Positions 45,976 to 54,653 of a DNA stretch of 64,000 bases are shown here, piece after piece (position 1 is the first letter of the stretch; the number at the start of each line of letters is the position of its first letter). The notes beneath the pieces were generated by a model. That model saw only the letters and a list, made by a program, of their open reading frames with translations, was not told the DNA's origin and searched no databases. The DNA is taken from positions 3,755,234 to 3,819,233 of the forward strand of contig CP030886.1 of the NCBI GenBank assembly GCA_006969745.1, written 5' to 3'. This stretch comes from Cytophagaceae bacterium (GTDB lineage Bacteria; Bacteroidota; Bacteroidia; Cytophagales; Cyclobacteriaceae). A program made the translations under genes and the position numbers.

Positions 45976-46749
45976 ATGAAAAAACTACGAATTATGACCA
46001 TCGTAATGATGGCCTTGATGCTAACTCCTTTCATGGGCCAATCCCAAAAGAAAGGTGAGAAAAAGGTAGCGATCGCTACTTTCATTATGAACAAGAAGGT
46101 GCAGCCCGGAGATCTTGGTCTTGGAGGCGAAGCACTCAAGCAAGCTGCAGACTTGGCTAAAAACCCGGCTTTTAGCCTTGAACCAATGTTGCAGAGACTT
46201 CACGACGAATTTTTTGGTGACCTGGGCGATGATATGCCTTTCAAGATTTTACCTGAATCTGAGGTAATAAATCATCCTGAATACAAAGCGTACGAACTGA
46301 ATTTTGATGAAGACAAAGGCTTAAACGATGAGCTCTTATCTTTCTATAAGATCTATGATGGGTATAAGTATTTGCGTGAAGGCGGAGCACTGGACGCAAA
46401 GGAAAAGCGTGATCAAAACCGATTGATGGAAATCTTTGGCGATCAAGCCGATGGTGTCATGTTTGTGCAGATGTGGTTTGAATTCAAACAGAAGCTGGCA
46501 GTTGGAGGTACAGGAACCGCAGGCATCAAAGCAATGATCTGGATCCAGCTATTTGATAAGGAAGGGAAAAAAGTCTTCAGGTATCGCGAAGGAGCCACTT
46601 CCAAAAAGTCGGTTGGAATAGCGGCAGGAGTGCCGGTAATGAAGATCGAAAAGATCCTGCCTATGTGCGAGAATGCCTTTGAACGCATGCTGGAGGACAT
46701 GGAAAAAGACATGCCCAAACTAGCCAAGAAAGTAGCTAAGAAACTTTAA
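45976..46749 (+). CDS. Secreted hypothetical protein
   Basis: A signal peptide (MKKLRIMTIVMMALMLTPFM, cut near GQSQ) is followed by about 230 mixed alpha/beta residues: 'KKVAIATFIMNKKVQ', 'DMPFKILPESEVINHPEY' and a late glycine-rich 'LAVGGTGTAGIKAMIWIQLFDKEG'. The end is a Lys-rich amphipathic helix (LEDMEKDMPKLAKKVAKKL). The family is not recognised; the layout recalls periplasmic proteins that build on 'FRYREGA'-type lipoprotein folds. It is followed by a strong hairpin. Confidence 0.66.
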   Translation: MKKLRIMTIVMMALMLTPFMGQSQKKGEKKVAIATFIMNKKVQPGDLGLGGEALKQAADLAKNPAFSLEPMLQRLHDEFFGDLGDDMPFKILPESEVINHPEYKAYELNFDEDKGLNDELLSFYKIYDGYKYLREGGALDAKEKRDQNRLMEIFGDQADGVMFVQMWFEFKQKLAVGGTGTAGIKAMIWIQLFDKEGKKVFRYREGATSKKSVGIAAGVPVMKIEKILPMCENAFERMLEDMEKDMPKLAKKVAKKL

Positions 46750-46818
46750 TAACCAATTTTCACCATCAATTATTGTCCTTTAGGCGATCCATTCAGCTTT
46801 AGAGGCAAGCCTAAGAGC

Positions 46819-46843
46819 ACTCCCTTCCAAAGTGGGAGGGAGT
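46819..46843 (+). terminator. Hairpin after the 45976 gene
   Basis: ACTCCCTTCC pairs with GGGAGGGAGT (10 bases, one T-G) around loop AAAGT. Downstream is TGCTTAAAAATA without a U-run, so it may be a weak terminator or attenuator ahead of the lipoprotein at 46902. Confidence 0.6.
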
Positions 46844-46901
46844 TGCTTAAAAATACCATCAACAAGAGAGCATTTTTTTTAATTCTTAAAATCAAAATTT
46901 C

Positions 46902-47345
46902 ATGAAAAATCTAAAAAAATGTATCCAATGGTTAATGCTATTAGTTTGTATAGCTTCCATTATTTCGCTCACTTCTTGTAAAGATGATGATTCGGTTTCG
47001 GGTTTACCATTAGTCGGTACTATTTGGACCGAATACTCAGAAGAAGTAGACTGTGCAGACGAGGAAAACTCCCAAGATATCGAGTTCTGCGAAGATTGCT
47101 TTGTAATCATTTTCAATGATGATGGCACTTTTAGTCAGCCAGGTGAAGAAAATAATGAAGCCTCCTATACATATACAGTAAATGGAGACGAACTGACTTT
47201 GCTTGTAGAAATTGAAGAATTTGCAATCAGCACTACTGTCAATTTTATCATTATCGAAGACGAGCTGATACTCAGCGATTTCAATGATGGTGATTATACC
47301 CCAGAAATGTCTTGTGTAGTTATAACCACTCTGAAAGGAAAATAA
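46902..47345 (+). CDS. Lipoprotein with lipocalin-like domain
   Basis: Lipobox ISLTSC ends a normal signal. The domain of about 115 residues has a lipocalin-like start (LPLVGTIWTEYSEEVDC) and strands 'VIIFNDDGTFSQPG' and 'TYTVNGDELTLLVEIEEF' that fit the small 'lipocalin-like' family of Bacteroidota lipoproteins. A pair of Cys (EFCEDC) in the middle may form a disulfide. Function unknown. Confidence 0.7.
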   Translation: MKNLKKCIQWLMLLVCIASIISLTSCKDDDSVSGLPLVGTIWTEYSEEVDCADEENSQDIEFCEDCFVIIFNDDGTFSQPGEENNEASYTYTVNGDELTLLVEIEEFAISTTVNFIIIEDELILSDFNDGDYTPEMSCVVITTLKGK

Positions 47346-47355
47346 ATATAGAGTT

Positions 47356-47381
47356 AACCCCTCTCCGGACAGTAGAGGGTT
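47356..47381 (+). terminator. Hairpin between two lipoprotein genes
   Basis: AACCCCTCT pairs with AGAGGGTT (one bulged C), loop of nine bases, followed by T then CACC. It lies 11 bases after the lipocalin-like gene; a weak terminator at best. Confidence 0.4.
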
Positions 47382-47404
47382 TCACCACTTAAAATTTAAT
47401 GATT

Positions 47405-49435
47405 ATGAAAAACACAATAAGCAAATTGCTAGCTCTTATACTAATAATTACAATTGCTAGCTGTGATGACAATAATGACTCAACGCCCTCGCCTCAGGTA
47501 ACTCGATTAGAAGCCATTGTTGCAAATCCCGATCAAACGGTTGCCCCATTTACAGAAGTTACCTTGGATGGTTCACAGTCTACTGGACCTGACGGATTTA
47601 GCTACGAATGGATTTACACTGGAAGTGAAAATGTCAATTTGTCCAGCACCACAGATCCTATTGTAACATTTACACCGGAGAAGAATACAAACTATGGTTT
47701 TACGCTTCGGCTGACACATAATGGAAAATTCAGTGAAGCAAGCGCTAATGTTTCGGCTATTGAGGACGTGGAGTTGAATGCCGCTCTTTTTCCATCAGAT
47801 TCGGATGTGCTGAATCTTTATTCCAATGTGATTTATGTATTAAAGGAAGATTTTATAATTCCTACCGATAAAACAGTCTCTGTGGCCTCCAATGACTATG
47901 TATACATCAAAGTGGAGAATGAATCAGGGATTATTGTCAATGGAAATTGGGATAATCAAGGGACAATTTTATTGACAACAGAAAATAGCGAAGGATGGAA
48001 GGGAATGGTCATTGATGGAGGAAGTGTAGCCAGCGCAAGCAATAGCTCCATTCAATTGGTCGGTGCAGGCACTAAAGAACTTGAAGGCCTGGAAAAAGCG
48101 GGTGTTACCGTTTTGAATGGAGGTAGCCTTACAGGTTCAATACGTATTGAAAGACGTGATAATCACCCAGAAGCAGGTATTGGAATTAATTATATGATAT
48201 CTGCCGAAGCTTCTAATGGAACCCCAACGATATCATTACATGGATACTCTGTTGCCGCCAAAGCTCCGGTTGGTTTATTACATCTTCTGGCAAATGTTAA
48301 CCCAAGCGAATATGATTATATCGAGGTGACAACATCCGGAGCAGGAGTGACGGAGGCTTCAATCAATGGTGAGTTCCAGTTTACTAATAAGGACTATTAC
48401 ATTACTGATGGGTTTTCTGCGGGCTCAAGAGTGACGATATCTAATGCTAACCTCTATTTTAAGGAGGATGTTGGGTTGATTTCTGCTGCTAGCCTTACGA
48501 TTTCCAGTTCGACATTAAAAGGCATAAATGATGTTAATTGGAAGGGCATAGCTGGAACTTCAACAATTAGCATGTCTAATTCTACCATTGAAGGAGCCGG
48601 CAGTTCAGTACATAATACCGGTAGTTTTACATCTACCGAAAAAGCCGCTGTTTATGCAAGTGTGTCTGCTGGTTCAACTTCTGCATATTCCATTACAAAT
48701 AGCACCATCACTGGAAGTCAGGGGTATGGCGTGTATGTTCCAAATGGAATATCCGGGAACATATCGGGAACTACATTTAGTGATAATGCTGACTATGACG
48801 TTAGTGCCAGTATAAATACTCATTGGCCGGGAATCGCCAGAACAAATAATACCTGGAGTACCACTATGCCAATAAGAATACGAGGAGGCAATTCAAATGG
48901 TGCAACTATTACAGAACTAGGGGAGGACATTTCTTTCTATGTTGATGATCATATCAATGCAGTTGGAGAGCTAAAGTTGCAGCCTGGTGTAAACCTCAAA
49001 TTCGCTGACGACAAAGGTATAAGCGCTTCTGCACGTTTAACAGCAATAGGTACAGAGGAGAAACCTATTGTTTTTGATGGAGTTGGAGGCACTCCGGGTT
49101 CATGGAAAGGCATAGAGCTATTGAACTTTTATCAAATGGAATACTGCACCATTACCAATGGAGGTTCTTCTGCATTCCAAGGGCAAAATCCGTCGAATGT
49201 TATTTTTGGTGGTGGTAGTAGTTCACTTACAGCACCCCACTCAGGTTTTAGGTTTAATCACAATACCGTGAGCAATAGCGCAGGTTGGGGTTGGCAGGTA
49301 AAGCACCTGAAGTTTGATCCGCTTCAAGGTAATACCACCAATACTTTTGAAAACAACGCCACTGTAGATTCAGATGGAGATGGCATTCCGGATGATGCGG
49401 AGGTACCCGGTTGCGAAAATGATCCAGGTTGTTAA
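47405..49435 (+). CDS. Beta-helix surface lipoprotein with PKD-like domain and calcium-binding tail
   Basis: Start at ATG 47405 gives lipobox ITIASC. Residues about 35-125 resemble a PKD/Ig-like domain (FTEVTLDGSQSTGPDGFSYEW, 'TPEKNTNYGFTLRLT'). About 500 residues of right-handed beta-helix-like repeats follow, with Asn/Ser/Gly rungs ('SMSNSTIEGAGSSVHNTGSF', 'SITNSTITGSQGYGVYV'). The last 20 residues hold a calcium-type DSDGDGIPDDAE loop and two Cys. Probably an outer-membrane or surface protein that binds polysaccharide or acts as a lyase-like scaffold; no catalytic residues are identifiable. Confidence 0.8.
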   Translation: MKNTISKLLALILIITIASCDDNNDSTPSPQVTRLEAIVANPDQTVAPFTEVTLDGSQSTGPDGFSYEWIYTGSENVNLSSTTDPIVTFTPEKNTNYGFTLRLTHNGKFSEASANVSAIEDVELNAALFPSDSDVLNLYSNVIYVLKEDFIIPTDKTVSVASNDYVYIKVENESGIIVNGNWDNQGTILLTTENSEGWKGMVIDGGSVASASNSSIQLVGAGTKELEGLEKAGVTVLNGGSLTGSIRIERRDNHPEAGIGINYMISAEASNGTPTISLHGYSVAAKAPVGLLHLLANVNPSEYDYIEVTTSGAGVTEASINGEFQFTNKDYYITDGFSAGSRVTISNANLYFKEDVGLISAASLTISSSTLKGINDVNWKGIAGTSTISMSNSTIEGAGSSVHNTGSFTSTEKAAVYASVSAGSTSAYSITNSTITGSQGYGVYVPNGISGNISGTTFSDNADYDVSASINTHWPGIARTNNTWSTTMPIRIRGGNSNGATITELGEDISFYVDDHINAVGELKLQPGVNLKFADDKGISASARLTAIGTEEKPIVFDGVGGTPGSWKGIELLNFYQMEYCTITNGGSSAFQGQNPSNVIFGGGSSSLTAPHSGFRFNHNTVSNSAGWGWQVKHLKFDPLQGNTTNTFENNATVDSDGDGIPDDAEVPGCENDPGC

Positions 49436-49456
49436 AATTGACCAGCTATCCAAATA

Positions 49457-49482
49457 GGCAGCTCATGCGGGCTGCCTTTTTT
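49457..49482. terminator. Intrinsic terminator, may serve both strands
   Basis: GGCAGCTC pairs with GGGCTGCC (8 bases, one T-G) around loop ATGC, followed by TTTTTT. It lies 21 bases after the beta-helix gene and its U-run touches the end of the convergent LytTR gene. Confidence 0.88.
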
Positions 49483-50197
49483 ATGATATTCTGCGTAATA
49501 CTTTAGACACTTCCTCTTTATACGATCGACTAATTGGCAAATTCGTTTCTCCAATAAAGACATAATCACTATCGATTCCGGTGATATTATCGATGTTTAC
49601 CACGTACGATCGGTGGATTCTGATAAATGAGGGATGGCCAATTTTAACCGAGGTGTTGTTGAGATTTCCTGATAGCGTGTACTCCTTTTGATTTGTGAAA
49701 AACTTGGTATAGCTGCCTTCTGCTTGCATGTATTGAATGTCCCCAAGATTTACTTTTTCGAATCGATTGCCTGCCTTGAGGAAAATGAAGGAAACTTGAG
49801 GAGCGATTGGCGAATTGATCACTTGTTTACAGTAATTATTAAAAGCCAGCTCTATTGCAATGATAACATCGCGATCATCATAAGGTTTAGTCAGGTAGGA
49901 AGCAGGACGGGTTTTTAGTGCACGATTTACCGTTTCTTTGTCTGAGTTGGCGGTGAGATAAATGACAGGGTATTTTTCACTCTGATCCAACTCTTCTACT
50001 AACTCTACACCATCATCTCCATCTTTCAGGTTGATATCTACCAGCAAAATATCTGGTTTATCCTGATTCAGGGATGCAATGGCTTCCGATTTATTCTTAG
50101 CCACTTGAGTGACTTGCATTCCTTGCTCTTGAATGATTTCCTTAAGGTCTTGTGAGGTCAGTGGATTATCCTCTACAATCAGAACTTTCACATCCAT
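49481..50197 (-). CDS. LytTR-family response regulator
   Basis: Receiver domain 1-120 with phospho-acceptor Asp-54 (LLVDINLKDGDDG) and the usual Lys near TRPASYLTKPYDD; LytTR DNA-binding domain about 135-238 ('VNLGDIQYMQAEGSYTKFF', 'FIRIHRSYVVNIDNITG', 'LPISRSYKEEVSKVL'). It is 36 bases downstream of the histidine kinase gene and forms a two-component pair. LytTR proteins bind a repeated DNA site; none was recognised here. Typical targets are envelope or secretion genes. Confidence 0.93.
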   Translation of the reverse strand: MDVKVLIVEDNPLTSQDLKEIIQEQGMQVTQVAKNKSEAIASLNQDKPDILLVDINLKDGDDGVELVEELDQSEKYPVIYLTANSDKETVNRALKTRPASYLTKPYDDRDVIIAIELAFNNYCKQVINSPIAPQVSFIFLKAGNRFEKVNLGDIQYMQAEGSYTKFFTNQKEYTLSGNLNNTSVKIGHPSFIRIHRSYVVNIDNITGIDSDYVFIGETNLPISRSYKEEVSKVLRRIS

Positions 50198-50233
50198 AGT
50201 GGTGAGTGGTTAGTGAGTTAGTTGCCAACTAAG

Positions 50234-52033
50234 TTAATCAAGAGAACTTACTTCGATAGGTACTTCAATTACTTTGAATGCTTTCAAGCGAACACGAACA
50301 TGCAAACCTGTAGTAATTTTTGGGTATTCCAGTTTGCCGTCATTGCTTTCTATCAACGTATTGATGATTGTAGACCCAAAGCCTGAAGTAGTCTCTTCAT
50401 TCACAAGCCCATGGCCATTGTCAATTACATTGAGTTCCAACGCGCTTTCCACTAATGCGACCGAGATGATTATGTGAGGATCAGCATGCTCATTAAAAGC
50501 ATACTTGATGCTATTGGTAATCAATTCATTTAGAATCAACCCCAGTGGAATGGCCGTCTCTATGTCAGCTTTGAGATCTTTTACCTCAATGGTCGTTTTG
50601 ATTTTTCTTGGTCCTCTGTAAAGTGAATCAATTAAAATAAAGGTCAATTCTTCTACGTAATCTGCCAGATTGATTTTCGAGAAATCAGCATGCTTGTACA
50701 GATGTTCATGTATTAATCCGATGGATTTTACACGATTCTTTGTCAGATTCAATGCGTGTTTCGCAGCATTTTCACTTAATCTGCGCTGCTGCATATTCAA
50801 CAGACTAGTGATCATCTGAAGATTGTTTTTCACCCGATGATGTACTTCTTTTAATAGCGTCTCATTTTCGGTGTTTCGCTTGGCCAGATCGGCTGTTCTT
50901 TCTGCAACCTTTTTTTCCAGTTTCTTCAAGTACTCTTGCTGCAAGCCTTCATTTAGGGTTAGTTGTTCAATGAGTTTTTGCTGCGCATCCCGTCGCTCTT
51001 TCTGAATAATATTTACACGTGTGGCAATACCAATTGATAGGATGAATACATCTAAAACCAATCCCACCTGAACAAAAAGGTTAGTCTCGTAGGCAATTTT
51101 GAAGGTGGATGCAATCTGACCGGTCAACGACGCGAGTAAAAGGATAAAAGCCCCAATAAGAAAAATACTGCTGATGATCGTCCGCATCATGGCAATACGA
51201 GTAATAAACACAATCATTAAACCGAATTCTATGGTCAGAATCAGCGTTTTGTACCATACCTGATGAAGGATGTCATAATCAAAAATTCGAGCCAGTGATT
51301 CGGTAAATACAATGGCCAGAATGAAATACAGCCCAAAGGTTGTCACTTTATAATTGAGTGGATCTTTGGTTTTCATATCCAGAAATGATCTGGAAAAATG
51401 AACGTAGGTAAATGAGATCGAAGCAGACAGGATCCACATCCATGTGGGAGGTATCTTATTTACAAATGGAATTAACTCTCCAAGTAGTCCGTATTGGTAA
51501 GAGAAGAACACCAGAATCGATAAAATGTATAGGATGTAATTGCTGTAGATTCTACTCATGCTTCCCATGATGAAGAAACAACAGACCAGCAGAACAAAGA
51601 TCAAGATGGAATTAAATGCGCTTTGAAAAATGTTCTTGGCATATTTTCTTGCGAGAAAGTCTTCGGTTTTTGTAAGCGTTATCTTAAAAAAGTCTGATTC
51701 TTTTTCGTCGTGAAAGGGATAATAAAGGTAAAATGTTTGATCCCCTTCTGCTTCGAATGTCAGATGATTTCCAATATGGATGAGTTTAGACTGATCGTTT
51801 AAGAAATGGATACGTTGCATATACCAATTTCCACCTTGTAAGGTGAGTTTATCACCAGGAATAGCACTGACCTGTACTTTAGCCCAATAGGATTTACCGA
51901 TAGCTACCTCTTCTACAGCTTCTAAAGATGTCCAATTGGTTGGAATCTTGTCAACATTACCTTCGGCTATTGCTATGGAAGCATTTGGGGTGGAATTCAG
52001 CCACAATGAGATGATGAACAGCAGGTGGTACAC
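50234..52033 (-). CDS. 7TM-DISM sensor histidine kinase (HisKA_2 type)
   Basis: Signal-like start, an extracytoplasmic domain (about 25-130), seven hydrophobic helices (about 140-335, 7TMR-DISM type), a coiled coil (345-395), HisKA_2 with 'EVHHRVKNNLQMITSLLNMQ' (His-398 or -399) and an HATPase domain (IPLGLILNELITNSIKYAF; DNGHGL). The start is GTG at 52033: TAG lies two codons upstream in frame, so no longer start is possible. It heads the two-gene unit with the LytTR regulator. Confidence 0.9.
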   Translation of the reverse strand: MYHLLFIISLWLNSTPNASIAIAEGNVDKIPTNWTSLEAVEEVAIGKSYWAKVQVSAIPGDKLTLQGGNWYMQRIHFLNDQSKLIHIGNHLTFEAEGDQTFYLYYPFHDEKESDFFKITLTKTEDFLARKYAKNIFQSAFNSILIFVLLVCCFFIMGSMSRIYSNYILYILSILVFFSYQYGLLGELIPFVNKIPPTWMWILSASISFTYVHFSRSFLDMKTKDPLNYKVTTFGLYFILAIVFTESLARIFDYDILHQVWYKTLILTIEFGLMIVFITRIAMMRTIISSIFLIGAFILLLASLTGQIASTFKIAYETNLFVQVGLVLDVFILSIGIATRVNIIQKERRDAQQKLIEQLTLNEGLQQEYLKKLEKKVAERTADLAKRNTENETLLKEVHHRVKNNLQMITSLLNMQQRRLSENAAKHALNLTKNRVKSIGLIHEHLYKHADFSKINLADYVEELTFILIDSLYRGPRKIKTTIEVKDLKADIETAIPLGLILNELITNSIKYAFNEHADPHIIISVALVESALELNVIDNGHGLVNEETTSGFGSTIINTLIESNDGKLEYPKITTGLHVRVRLKAFKVIEVPIEVSSLD

Positions 52034-52142
52034 TTCCTAAAGATAGCAGAAGATGGTTTAAACGTCGAAATGACGAAATAATCTCGGATAGATTTATGCA
52101 ATCTGCTCTTACATTCTCCAGTGGATAGACTAATATTGATAC

Positions 52143-53114
52143 ATGCCTATCATTGCTAATTCAGGGTATACGAAAAAACCGTGGCATTACTTAAACGGTC
52201 ATATGGAAACCATCCTGCCATCAATTTTCAACAAGGTGGAGGGCATCAATTATGATCGTGAACGACTGGAACTTGCCGATGGTGATTTCTTGGATTTGGA
52301 TTGGTTAAAGGGAAATTTCAACCGATTGATGATTATTAGTCATGGGATGGAAGGGAGCACAGAAAGACATTACGTCAAACGGGCAGCAAAATATTTTCAT
52401 AAAAAAGACTGGGATATCTTGGCTTGGAACAATCGAGGATGTGGCGGAGAGCTCAACCGGCTTCCAAAGACGTATCATCATGGTGAAACGGAAGATCTTT
52501 CAGCGGTTGTTGACAAAGGGTTGAAAGAAGGGTATGAAAAAATAGTATTATTAGGACTATCCATGGGCGGATGCCAGTCGGTGAAGTATTTTGGAACCCA
52601 TGAGGTAGACAAACGAGTACTGGGTAGTTGCAATGTTTCTGTTTCATTCAACCTTCAGGACACTTCAATTCAGGCTGAAACCCGACTTGGTGGCTTTTAT
52701 GGTAAACGATTTTTAAGTCAGCATAAAAAGACACTGAATCAGCTAGCTGAAAAGCACGAGGAGCTGAGACACATAGACCTAGAGCATATCAATACCTTCG
52801 ATGAGTTGCACGAATCAGTCACCATCAAACTGTTCGACTTTGAAAGTGTAGAAGATTTCTACAGAGAGGCATCTTGCATCAACTTTATAGATGCGATACG
52901 GCGCCCGGTCTATGTCCTGAATGCACACAACGACCCATTTCTTGGTGAGCATTGTTTTCCCCAAACTCAGGCGGAAAAGCACACTTTCCTGTATGTCGAA
53001 TATCCAAAATTTGGAGGGCACGTGGGTTTTACCATACCCAATGATGAATACAGCTACATTGAATACGCTTCGGAGAAATTCATCAATGAAGTTATTCTTT
53101 CTCAGCAAACTTGA
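52143..53114 (+). CDS. YheT-like alpha/beta hydrolase, paralogue B
   Basis: This 323-residue protein is a close relative of the gene at 44885, sharing the start MPII..., the [16 protein letters not shown] block, GLSMGG nucleophile elbow, NAHNDPFLG acid and FGGHVGF histidine. It differs in the middle (a longer charged helix [20 protein letters not shown]). Two paralogues 7 kb apart suggest an old duplication with separate substrates. Its 3' end overlaps msrB on the other strand by 23 bases. Confidence 0.87.
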   Translation: MPIIANSGYTKKPWHYLNGHMETILPSIFNKVEGINYDRERLELADGDFLDLDWLKGNFNRLMIISHGMEGSTERHYVKRAAKYFHKKDWDILAWNNRGCGGELNRLPKTYHHGETEDLSAVVDKGLKEGYEKIVLLGLSMGGCQSVKYFGTHEVDKRVLGSCNVSVSFNLQDTSIQAETRLGGFYGKRFLSQHKKTLNQLAEKHEELRHIDLEHINTFDELHESVTIKLFDFESVEDFYREASCINFIDAIRRPVYVLNAHNDPFLGEHCFPQTQAEKHTFLYVEYPKFGGHVGFTIPNDEYSYIEYASEKFINEVILSQQT

Positions 53115-53583
53115 GTGCCGCACCATTGATGCAATACCTCAGTCCGGTGGGAGCAGGACCGTCAGCAAATACATGCCCAAGGTGTCCGTCGCAGCGGGCA
53201 CACAGCACTTCCGTGCGGACCATTCCGTATGATCGATCATCTTCTTCTGCTACATTCACTTCATTGATAGGCTCGTAAAATGATGGCCATCCTGTACCTG
53301 ATTTAAACTTAGTGTCTGAAGTGAAAAGTGGAAGTGAGCAGGCAGCACATACATAGGTGCCATCTTTCTTATTATTTAAAAGGTCGCTGGTAAATGCCCG
53401 TTCGGTACCTTTTTCACGCAAGACATAGTATTCAAAGTCAGAGAGTTGTTTTTTCCATTCGGATTCCGGCTTTTCTATTTTCTCAAATGGCAAATCAGCT
53501 TTTGCTTTCTTCTCTGTTTGATTCTGCTGTGCGCATGAAAGAAAAGAAAAGGTAATGGCTAGAAGGACGATTAAATTTTTCAT
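53092..53583 (-). CDS. msrB: Lipoprotein peptide-methionine (R)-S-oxide reductase
   Basis: Lipobox FSFLSC ends the signal, so this MsrB works on the periplasmic side. Family motifs are complete: CAACSLPLF and '[10 protein letters not shown]' (the four zinc Cys), [10 protein letters not shown], and the catalytic Cys in [11 protein letters not shown] near the end. It repairs Met-R-sulfoxides in exported proteins. No msrA domain is fused. The resolving Cys position cannot be assigned with confidence. It ends inside the 3' end of the YheT-like gene. Confidence 0.95.
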   Translation of the reverse strand: MKNLIVLLAITFSFLSCAQQNQTEKKAKADLPFEKIEKPESEWKKQLSDFEYYVLREKGTERAFTSDLLNNKKDGTYVCAACSLPLFTSDTKFKSGTGWPSFYEPINEVNVAEEDDRSYGMVRTEVLCARCDGHLGHVFADGPAPTGLRYCINGAALKFAEKE

Positions 53584-53647
53584 AGTTAATAAACGATTTT
53601 CATACTAATGTCAGTTTCGCGAGCCATGCAAAAGGTCAGGTATCTGA

Positions 53648-54166
53648 CTATTGCAAAATGCCCATATACTTGGTCCAAACACCAACCTCTTCGGTGTATT
53701 GTTTGGCCATCACGCGTGTGATCTGAGAAAGGTGCCCCAAGTCATGCACCACCCAGCTAGCAAGTAGATTCTTTAGTGTAACTTCTCCAAGCTCTGGATG
53801 TTTGCCTTTCTTTTCGAGATTTTCTGTGATGGTAAGCGCCTTAAACTCTTTTAGGTTTTCTGCTCGTAGTTTTTCAAACGCTGCAAGCAACTCATTCATT
53901 GACTTGCCTTTACTCACCTCATATTGAGCAAATCGGTCAAAAGGCTCAAAGGGTTGTGTGGTGCCCTGTTCGAGAATGATTTTCGTCCGTGGCACCCAGT
54001 CGGTACGCTCCCCATGGATGAGATGACCAACCACATCAAAAGGGCTCCAGGTATCCGGGCCTTCGTTATTCAGCGTCCATTCATCCGACAAATCCTGAAG
54101 TAGTTCCTTCAAAACTTTCGGTGTGCGTTCAAGAATTTCGATGGCTTTTTCTATGTCATATTGCAT
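53648..54166 (-). CDS. DinB/YfiT-type metal-binding protein
   Basis: A 172-residue four-helix bundle of the DinB superfamily. Metal-binding histidines are in 'FDVVGHLIHGE' near residue 47-51 and 'WVVHDLGHLSQI' near 142-149. 'KVLKELLQDLSDEW' is the typical first-helix turn. Relatives act as thiol-dependent transferases (bacillithiol, mycothiol) or are of unknown role. It follows the GNAT gene with a 25-base gap in the lhgO unit. Confidence 0.85.
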   Translation of the reverse strand: MQYDIEKAIEILERTPKVLKELLQDLSDEWTLNNEGPDTWSPFDVVGHLIHGERTDWVPRTKIILEQGTTQPFEPFDRFAQYEVSKGKSMNELLAAFEKLRAENLKEFKALTITENLEKKGKHPELGEVTLKNLLASWVVHDLGHLSQITRVMAKQYTEEVGVWTKYMGILQ

Positions 54167-54191
54167 AAAATAAAGATATGAAAAAGAAAAT

Positions 54192-54653
54192 CTACTTGAG
54201 ACTCTTTTCCATTAGCGCATTTTTGAAATGCACCCCTGACAGCATCTTATGCTCATCTTCATAATGAATAAAGCCATGCTTAGCAAAGAATGGCTGGGCG
54301 GTGATGCTCACAGAACACCAGATTCTATGGATCTTGGCGGAGCGAGCTGCCTGTTCCACTGTTTTGAGGAGCAGTCGTGCGATGCCTTTTCCCTGATGAT
54401 CCTTATGAACATACATGAAATCAAGATAGCCTTCAGCATCTACGGAACTGAACCCAATGATTTTATCGTCTAAGTGAGCTACAAAGAATGATTGGGTCTC
54501 AATCTTTTGTAGCCAGACGCTCTTGTCTTTAGCATCTTTCCAGACAGCTATTTGCTTGGGAGAATAGTCTTTAGAATTTATATAAAGTATGGTACCTTCA
54601 AACAGGTCAAGGATTTGATCCAGGTCGTCAGCTGTGGCTTCTCTGATGCCCAC
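54192..54653 (-). CDS. GNAT-family N-acetyltransferase
   Basis: A 153-residue GNAT domain: 'IREATADDLDQILDLFEG' (first strand-helix), 'GYLDFMYVHKDHQGKGIARLLLKTVEQAAR' (acetyl-CoA-binding motif A with QGKGIA) and 'PFFAKHGFIHYEDE' (motif B). The substrate is unknown. The start is a GTG at 54653; its first base is the last base of the lhgO stop (TAGTG), so translation is probably coupled. Confidence 0.88.
   Translation of the reverse strand: MGIREATADDLDQILDLFEGTILYINSKDYSPKQIAVWKDAKDKSVWLQKIETQSFFVAHLDDKIIGFSSVDAEGYLDFMYVHKDHQGKGIARLLLKTVEQAARSAKIHRIWCSVSITAQPFFAKHGFIHYEDEHKMLSGVHFKNALMEKSLK

Noticed and set aside
47405..49435. Glycine/serine-rich repeats taken as a possible CRISPR or tandem DNA repeat
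   Set aside because: Repetition is at protein level only (beta-helix rungs); DNA units are not identical and have no regular spacers.
53648..54166. DinB annotation read as the DNA polymerase IV (also called DinB)
   Set aside because: The sequence is a small four-helix metal-binding protein of the DinB/YfiT family, far too short for the polymerase and lacking its motifs.
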